Source of the DNA: Streptomyces uncialis
Lineage (GTDB): Bacteria; Actinomycetota; Actinomycetes; Streptomycetales; Streptomycetaceae
Assembly: GCF_036250755.1 (NCBI RefSeq)
Contig: NZ_CP109583.1
Span: 372,001 to 436,000, forward strand
Length of the DNA: 64,000 bases
Reading direction: 5' to 3'
Position numbers and translations under genes: made by a program. Shown piece after piece: positions 1 through 6,500 of the stretch. The notes beneath the pieces were generated by a model. That model worked only from the letters and a program-made list of their open reading frames with translations, had not been told where the DNA came from and did not search any database. Within the stretch, counting starts at the first letter, position 1, and each line of letters starts with the position of its first letter.

Positions 1-34
1 CCAGATCTCAACTACCTCAAGGAATGAAGACTTC

Positions 35-484
35 GTGATCGAGGTGATCGATTACCCGACCTCAGAGGGTACGAGTTCGCTGCCCTCCAAGGCAGTCGGC
101 AGGATCAGGATCGGCGAGTTCACGGAGACGTTTCTGATGGACCTGAGTTTCTGGACGGTGGATGACTACCGCCGAAGCTGGGATGGTGCGCTGAGGAAGC
201 TAGAAGAGGCCGAGAATTCGACCTCCTGCCTCATCGCCTCAATTACCGATCCGGCGGCCAGTAATTTCATCTCCTGTTGGCCGATGTATCGAGACGGGGA
301 AGAGGTCTACGTGCAGAACTCGATCATCTTCCTGGACGAACTCCACGAACGGTTCAACCCGCAGGAGCCGGGGCGGTACGTAGAGGCTCGATCGTCGGTC
401 GACGAGGATGGAAACCGCATCTCTGAGTGGTCGACGAGCACCTCTCAGGTGCGGCGGTTCCGTGCGTCCGCCTGGGGGCGATAG
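35..484 (+). CDS. CdiI-like immunity protein (contact-dependent inhibition type), probable
   Basis: A 149-residue protein read from a GTG at 35, behind a weak AAGGA-like site. The frame is also open to the window edge, so the true start may lie outside. It is acidic and has no signal peptide or membrane segment. The order FWTVDDYRRSWDGAL, then SCLI and DP, then WPMYRDGEEVYVQN, then a late DEDGNRISEW resembles the CdiI-like immunity family, whose members bind and neutralise a cognate toxin tip. That assignment rests on remembered family pattern, not a search. No toxin gene is in view. It lies on the opposite strand to the biosynthetic operon, has more A+T-rich codons than its neighbours, and converges on the operon across a terminator, so it is most likely outside the cluster. 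Confidence 0.6.
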   Translation: MIEVIDYPTSEGTSSLPSKAVGRIRIGEFTETFLMDLSFWTVDDYRRSWDGALRKLEEAENSTSCLIASITDPAASNFISCWPMYRDGEEVYVQNSIIFLDELHERFNPQEPGRYVEARSSVDEDGNRISEWSTSTSQVRRFRASAWGR

Positions 485-511
485 ATCCCTCGCGCAGGTG
501 CGAATTTGAAA

Positions 512-536
512 CCCCGTCAGGTATGTCCTGGCGGGG
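512..536. terminator. Two-way terminator hairpin between convergent transcription units
   Basis: The arms CCCCGTCAGG (512-521) and CCTGGCGGGG (527-536) pair over all 10 positions, with one G-U pair and a TATGT loop. The hairpin sits 28 nt after the stop of the CdiI-like gene and beyond the last minus-strand ORF of the operon. Short T-rich tails occur on both sides. It probably ends transcription from both directions. Confidence 0.75.
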
Positions 537-616
537 CTTCAGCGCGGTCTGACGGCAGTAGTTGACGGCAACGTCAGCGGACGGGGGCTGCGCAGAGCGG
601 TGGGTCGTCACCGTCG

Positions 617-892
617 TCAGGCTGGCCTGCGCTCTCGACGGGCCCCGAGAGCGTCAGGCGCCGAGCAGGAGCTACTCATGGCCCATGTCCTGACCGACCG
701 CGAGCCCTGGAGCGGGCCGGTACCCGACCCGTGTCGGTAGAGGCGCTCCAGGAGGCAGGCGTGGTCGCCAGCGGCGAGAGTCACGAACCGCTCGTGCACA
801 GAGTCCAGATCACCGTCGCGCACCCTGACGTCAGCAACCTCCCCGTCCAAGACCGGACCAGCGACCAGCCTGCCAATCCTCAAGGCAATCAC
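617..892 (-). CDS. Small unidentified ORF coupled to the ACP gene
   Basis: A 91-codon frame starting at a GTG that overlaps the ACP stop in a GTGA arrangement (4 nt), a layout seen elsewhere in this operon. The first half is ordinary-looking and mixed acidic/hydrophobic (VADVRVRDGDLDSVHERF, then LAAGDHACLLERLYR). The second half is low in hydrophobics and looks less like protein. I do not recognise a family. It could be a genuine last gene of the operon, a 5' remnant of a longer enzyme, or a chance frame. A perfect GCTCTCG/CGAGAGC hairpin (631-652) lies inside its 3' end. Between this ORF and the terminator at 536 I see nothing. Confidence 0.35.
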   Translation of the reverse strand: MIALRIGRLVAGPVLDGEVADVRVRDGDLDSVHERFVTLAAGDHACLLERLYRHGSGTGPLQGSRSVRTWAMSSSCSAPDALGARRERRPA

Positions 893-1188
893 CGTTGCAG
901 TAGGCGTGGCGCGGCACGGGGCGCCGTCCCGTCGGACGTCGAAAGGCGGTCCGGGGCACCTGTCCTGCCACGGACGAAGGCGAGGACACCCGCGGCAGTA
1001 CGGAAGTTCCCGACATCGAGGTCCTCGGCCTCGACGGTCAGCTGGAAGCGGTGTTCGACGAAGATGACGAGTTCGAACGCGAAGAACGAGTTGGCGCGGC
1101 CGTCGGCGAAGTAGTCGTCGTCGAGCCCGACCGGACTGCCCGACGCATCGGTGAAGAAGCCCAGGACGTCCTCGGTCGCTGTTGCCAT
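889..1188 (-). CDS. Free-standing acyl carrier protein
   Basis: A 99-residue carrier protein. Its core resembles an ACP helix II region, with the phosphopantetheine Ser at about residue 34 in the context RANSFFAFELV, followed by a second helix rich in Glu and Asp. The usual Asp before the modified Ser (DSL) is Asn here (NSF). An ACP would carry an acyl chain as a thioester on the pantetheine arm. The start is set by GGGAGA just upstream (1194-1199) and it lies 16 nt after the KAS III-like gene, so the two are probably co-translated and act together. It could feed the first C domain of NRPS-1, take a malonyl or acyl unit for the NRPS-4 KS, or help chain release; the sequence does not decide between these. 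Confidence 0.8.
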   Translation of the reverse strand: MATATEDVLGFFTDASGSPVGLDDDYFADGRANSFFAFELVIFVEHRFQLTVEAEDLDVGNFRTAAGVLAFVRGRTGAPDRLSTSDGTAPRAAPRLLQR

Positions 1189-1204
1189 GAAGGTCTCCCG
1201 GAAT

Positions 1205-2212
1205 CTACAGCTGGTAGGTGTGGTCGTGGTCCTCTCCGGTCGCGACCAGGAGCAGGCTCCAGGCGGCTACCGGGCTCACGTTGATCAGGACGACGGGTCC
1301 GCCGTCGGGCACCTCCCCGCGGCGCAGTGCGGTGTGGAGGTTGAGCAGGACGTCGGCCGGCCCGAGGTGCCCGTAGCGGCGCAGGTTGTCGCGGCAGGCG
1401 GGCAGCATGCTCACGTCCAGCGCCTCCTCGACGAATGCGAGGCCTGCGGCCGAGAGGTTCTGGCTCGCGAATCCGCGTACGTCCTCGCGGCGCAGGCCGT
1501 TGCGGTCCAGCAGCCGGCTCAGCATGACTCCCAGTCGGGCGCGGGTCTCCAGGGCGAGGCGGAAGGAGTACATGGTGGTGTCCCGGCACTCCTCACGCCA
1601 CTCGGCGACGGGCCGGTCCCGGAACGGGACATGGAACAGGTCCCAGTACGCGCCGTTGGTCTCCTGCAGGACGTCGAGGACCCGGACCGGGCCGGTGCGG
1701 GCCAGCAGCACCGCCTGGCCCGCGTCGCCGTTGACGGTCACCGGGTGCCGGTAGCGGGTCGGCGTCGCGGGCTTGCTGCCGTGCACGACGAGAACATGCT
1801 CCAGATCGTGGTCGGCGGCCAGCAGGCCGCGGGCGGTCAGCAGGGCCGGGGTGATCGACACACAGCCGAGACCGCCTACCGAGAAGGTCAGGGCACGGTG
1901 GGCGCCGAGCAGGTCCTGCAACCGGGTGGCGTCGGAAGCCATCAGCTGCCGTGGGGCGCGGGACTCGATCACCACCAGCGCGCCGAGTTCCCCGGCGGCC
2001 ACGCCTGACTCGGCGAGCGCCTGCCGGGCGGCGTCCAGCGCGAGGTCCACCTCGTCGAGGCCGTCGTCGGCGCTGATCCGGTCGATGCCCAGGGCGAGGC
2101 AGGTCGTGCGTCGCGCCGGGTCGAGGGCAGCCAGTTCGGGGAGGGCGGCGACGTCGATGTGCCGCTGCGGCAGGTGCCAGGCGGCGGCGCGGACGGCCAG
2201 CGGGGCGGCCAT
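1205..2212 (-). CDS. KAS III-like ketoacyl synthase / acyltransferase with altered active site
   Basis: A 335-residue member of the thiolase-fold KAS III (FabH-like) superfamily. The nucleophilic Cys is retained in FSVGGLGCVSIT (about residue 118). The position equivalent to the FabH His (PHQAN) reads FASQN, so His appears to be Ala. The FabH Asn (GN in HGNTS) reads YGHLG, so Asn is His. Family members with such changes include acyl transferases that move an acyl group from Cys to O or N instead of decarboxylating malonyl-ACP, so that role is as likely as C-C bond formation. It starts 1 nt after the NRPS-4 stop, which implies translational coupling, and is followed by a free ACP. Substrate unknown. 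Confidence 0.8.
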   Translation of the reverse strand: MAAPLAVRAAAWHLPQRHIDVAALPELAALDPARRTTCLALGIDRISADDGLDEVDLALDAARQALAESGVAAGELGALVVIESRAPRQLMASDATRLQDLLGAHRALTFSVGGLGCVSITPALLTARGLLAADHDLEHVLVVHGSKPATPTRYRHPVTVNGDAGQAVLLARTGPVRVLDVLQETNGAYWDLFHVPFRDRPVAEWREECRDTTMYSFRLALETRARLGVMLSRLLDRNGLRREDVRGFASQNLSAAGLAFVEEALDVSMLPACRDNLRRYGHLGPADVLLNLHTALRRGEVPDGGPVVLINVSPVAAWSLLLVATGEDHDHTYQL

Positions 2213-2213
2213 G

Positions 2214-3510
2214 TCAGCGCTGCCCCGCGAGTTCGGCGAAGGCGTCGGCGAGACAGTCGGCCAGGGCACCCATCCGCTCCGTGTCGAGCCGGTCGTCGTG
2301 CACGAGGTGGATCTCCAGGGCGCCCTCGGCGATCGCGCTGGTGACCACGACGGGCACATACGACAGGAGTGCGTTCTGCTCCAGGACCAGTGGTCCGGAA
2401 CGGATCCACACGGGGTCCGTTGCCAGCCGAAGCTCGTCACCGCCGGTCGCGGTGTGCTCGACGAGTATCTCGGGCTCCGGCAGGGCGCGCAGCGCGGACG
2501 TGGCGGGTGTGTCCGGGCTCAGGTGACGCAAGATTCCGTAGCCCACGCCGTCGTTGGGCACGGAGCGCAGGATCTCGGCGACGGTCGGCACGGCGGCGGC
2601 GGTGTGCTGCTCCGGCCGGACCGGCAGCAGCACCGGATGGGCGCTGGTGAACCAGCCGAGGGCAGAGGAGCGGTCGTCCGGACGGTAGGCGTTGGGGGTG
2701 CCCGCGCCGACGGTCAGCACCAGGGCGTCCGGCTGTCCGCGCCACCGGCTCCAGGCGCTGGCCACGGCGGCGGCAGCCGCCTCCTGGCCGCCCGGTCCGG
2801 ATACGGTGAGCGCGGCGGCCACCTGGTCCGAAGGCAGGGTCCGGCGCAGTACGGCTGTGCCGGTGCACGGTCCGGTCGGCCGGTCCGGCAGGGTTCCGGC
2901 GCCGCGGCCGTTCTCAAGAACGGCTCTCCAGTACCCGCTCTCGCCGGAGAGTTCGTCGGACTGCGCCATCCGGCGCAGGTGGGCGGTCCAGTGCCGCCAC
3001 GCCTGTCGTCGTACGCCGGTGCCCGCAGCGTGCGCCGCAGGGCCTTCGGGGTCGCGCAGCGCGGAGTTCAGCTCCTCCAGCAGTGGTACCGCCGAGACAT
3101 GGTCGTAAGCGAAGTGATGCACGGCCAGCAGAAGGATGCCGGTGCGTCGCGGGCCGCGGTCGTAGAAGCGGGCGCGCAGCAGGGTGCCCCGCACGGGGTC
3201 CACGGCCGCGGCGAGTTCGGTCTTGTCCGCCTCCAGGACGGCCGCAACGGCGTGGTCGTCGAACAGGGGCAGGGCCTTCATGTCGACGGCGGTGGACGTC
3301 TCCGCGGCCGTGCGGACGAGGCGGTGGCCGAGGGCGTTGGTCCTCAGCCGGTAGCGGAGCGGTTCGTGCAGCTCCACCAGCCGCGCCAGCGCGGCGGCCA
3401 CCGCGTCGCCGCGGATACCGGGGGCGGTCTCCAGGACCTCCGCCACCACCATGTCGCGGCCGTGGTCCGGGGCCTTCTCCAGCACCGCGTGCATCAGAGG
3501 GGTGAGCGCG
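2214..3510 (-). other. E-like terminal domain of NRPS-4 lacking epimerase residues
   Basis: Condensation-superfamily domain with the E-type landmarks ALGWFTSAHP and VPNDGVGYGI. The His motif reads HHFAYDH rather than HHxxxDG. The segment where E domains have EGHGR reads VGAGTPN, so the catalytic Glu is absent, and the later NYLGR motif is also missing. Both complete E domains in this cluster keep these (EAHGRD in NRPS-1, EGHGRV in NRPS-2). Epimerisation is therefore doubtful. Confidence 0.75.
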
Positions 3511-6500
3511 ATCGGCCCCGCCGGGGTGGCCTCGAAAGGTGTGTCCGCGCCGGGTGCGCCACCGGTTGTGGCATCAGGTACGGCGCCGGCCGTGGTGCTC
3601 GCTGCCCGGGCGGCGAGTTCGCGCAGTGTCGGACTGGTCAGGAGGTCGTGCGGGGTGAGCGTGAGTCCGGCGCGCTCGGCACGGGAGGCGACGGCGACGC
3701 TGAGCACCGAGTCGCCGCCGGAGGCGAAGAAGTCGTCCTCGGGCCCGACCGGTCGGCCGAGCAGTTCCGTCCAGATCCGGGCGAGGATGCGCTCGGCGTT
3801 TTCGTTGGCGTCGGGTGAAGACGGGGTCGGTGGGACCATGTCGGCCTCTCTGCCGGGGTCGGCTGGCATGCCGGGGAGGGTGGTCGGGTAGCCGCCGGGC
3901 CGGTCCGTGCCGGACGTCGGGGCGGCTGCCGTGGCGTCGGCCAGGGCGGCACGGGCGAGCTTGCCGTTGGCGGTTCTGGGGAGCCGCCGGTGGGTGACCA
4001 CCCGATCGGGGACCATGACGGCGGGCAGCCGTCGTGCGAGCCGGGCGAGCAGGTCCGCCTCAGTCGGCGGCGGCTCCCCGGCGACATGCGCGACCAGCCG
4101 CGTCGCGCCGCTCGCGAGCCGCTGCGCCACTACGACGGCCTCCTGCACCCGAGGGTGCTGGAGCAGCGCCCGCTCGACCTCCGCCGGCTCGATCCGGTGG
4201 CCGCGGATCTCCACCTGATCGTCGGCGCGCCCCAGGAAGTCGAGGGTGCCGTCGGGACGTGTCCGGACCACGTCTCCGGTGCGGTACATCCGGGTACCGG
4301 GCACGGCGGAGCGGGGGTCCACCACGAACCGCGTGGCGGTCAGGCCGGGCAGGGCGTGGTAGCCACGGCCGACGGCGGCACCGCCCAGGTACAGTTCCCC
4401 CGCCCGGCCCGGCGGGACCGGCTGGAGATCGGGGCCGAGGACGTACACCTCGGCGCCCGTGATCGGGTCGCCGATGCCGGGCAGCGTCCCGGCCGGGTTC
4501 GGCTTCACCTCCTCGCAGGTGCCCACCACCGCGCATTCCGTGGGCCCGTACATGTTCAGGAGCCGGAAGGACGCGCCCTCGGGCGGCCGGACCCGCAGCC
4601 GGTCACCGCCCGTGGCCAGCACGCGCAGCGCGAGACCCGGGACGTCCGGCGCTTCGTCGAGGACGAGTTCGGCCAGCGGTGTGGGCAGGCAGGCGACGGC
4701 GATCCCCTCAGCCGCGAACCGGCGCAGCAGGGCGGCGGGTGTCTGCAGGGTGTCTTCCGTCAGGTGCAGGGACACGCCGTGCGCGAGGGCGGCCAGGATC
4801 TCCAGGACCGAGCCGTCGAAACCGGGGGCGAAGGCCTGGGCCATCCGGTCACCGGGGCGCAGCCCGGTGTGCTGCCCGAACCAGCTCAGCAGGTTCGCCA
4901 GCGCGCCGTGCCCGACGGCGCAGCCGTGCGGCGCCCCGGTGGAGCCGGACGTGAAGGCCACATAGGCGAGTTGGCCCGTGTGGGGGGCCGCGGTCGGCGC
5001 TGCTGCGGCGGCGGGCTCAGGGCCGGGCTCGGGGGCAGTCTCCGGGCCGGTCTTCGGGTCGGTTTCCCGGTCGGTTCCCGAGTCGGCGTCCGGGATGTCC
5101 ACTCGCTCCGTTGCCGGGTCGGCGGGAAGCGGCGTCACGACGGTGCGGCCCTGCGCGTGTGGTGCCGTGAGGTCGGTCGTGCCGACGAGGACGCGGCAGT
5201 CGAGGTCCGCGAGGAGAGCAGCGAGCCGGGAGAGCGGTGCCGCCGGGTCGAGCGGGGCGAAGGCCCCGCCCACTTTGAGCACGCCGAGCCAGCCCACCAC
5301 CAGTCCCACGCCGCGGGGTGCGAGGACCGGCACCACGGTGTCCGGCCCGACCCCTGCGGCCCTCAGCCGATCGGCGAGCCGCTCGGAGAGCCGGTCGAGT
5401 TCGCCGTAGCCGCAGACCGTGCCGCCGTGCACGACGGCGGGCCGCTGCGGATGCCGGGCGGCGAACCGTCTGACGGCGTCGGTGACGAGGGAAGCTCGTG
5501 GCAGCTCCTGTGCGGGGGACACGGCACGCGGGCCGACGAGTTCGGTCAGGGGCCGGTCCGGGTCCGCCACGGCGGCGACGACCAATGTCAGGAAGCGGTC
5601 GGCGAGCTCCTCCATGGTGGTGCGGTCGAACAGGTCGACGGCGTACTCCAGATAGCCGGGCATGGGGCCGTCCGTCTCGTCGCTGATGCCCAGAGTGAGG
5701 TCGACCTTGGAGGTGCCGGGGGCGATGCCGGCCACGGAACCGGTCTCGGGCACGACGGTGAGTCCGGTCAGCTCCGCGGTGTGCGGTGCCGTGTTCTGGT
5801 GGGTGTAGCAGACCGTGTACAGGGGGTGCCGGGACGGGTCGCGCCCCGGGTTCAGATCGGCGACGATCCTTCCGAACGGCACCTCCTCGTGGTCCAGGAC
5901 GCCGGTCACGGTGTCCGCGGTGCGCCGCACCAGTTCGCGGAACGTACGGTGGCCGTCCACCGGTGTGCGGAATGGCAGTACGTTGTTGAAGTAGCCGACA
6001 AGGGCGTGTGAGGCGGGGCTGCCGCGCCCGCTGGTCGCGGCTCCGACGATCACATCCCGGTGCCCGGCCCACAGATGCAGCAGGGCGTTGACGGCGGCGA
6101 GCATGGTGACGAACGTGGTCACCCCTTCGCTCCGGCAGAACTCCCGTATCCGCCGGGCGTTTCGCTGGTCGAGGCTGAACTCCAGCAGGTCGCCGGCATA
6201 CGAAGGGACGGGCGGGCGCGGGCGATCGAGCGGGAGTTCCCCGGGCTGGAGGTCGGCGAGTTCCGCACGCCAGAACCGCAGCCCGGCCGCAAGGTGCCCG
6301 CCGGCCAGGCGCTCGCGTTGCCAGACGGCGAAGTCGCCGTACTGGACGGGGAGTGCGCGCAGCTCGGCGGGCTTGCCCTCGCGGTGCGCGGCGTAGTACT
6401 CGGCGAGATCGCGGAAGAACACGGCGGGCGACCAGCCGTCGAAGACGATGTGATGCCAGGTGCACAGCAGCACGTGGTCGTCCTCGGCCAGGGCGACCAA

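Noticed and set aside
631..652. Perfect 7-bp hairpin GCTCTCG/CGAGAGC as a terminator
   Set aside because: It has no T-run and may lie inside a coding frame; the stronger hairpin at 512-536 better fits the operon end.
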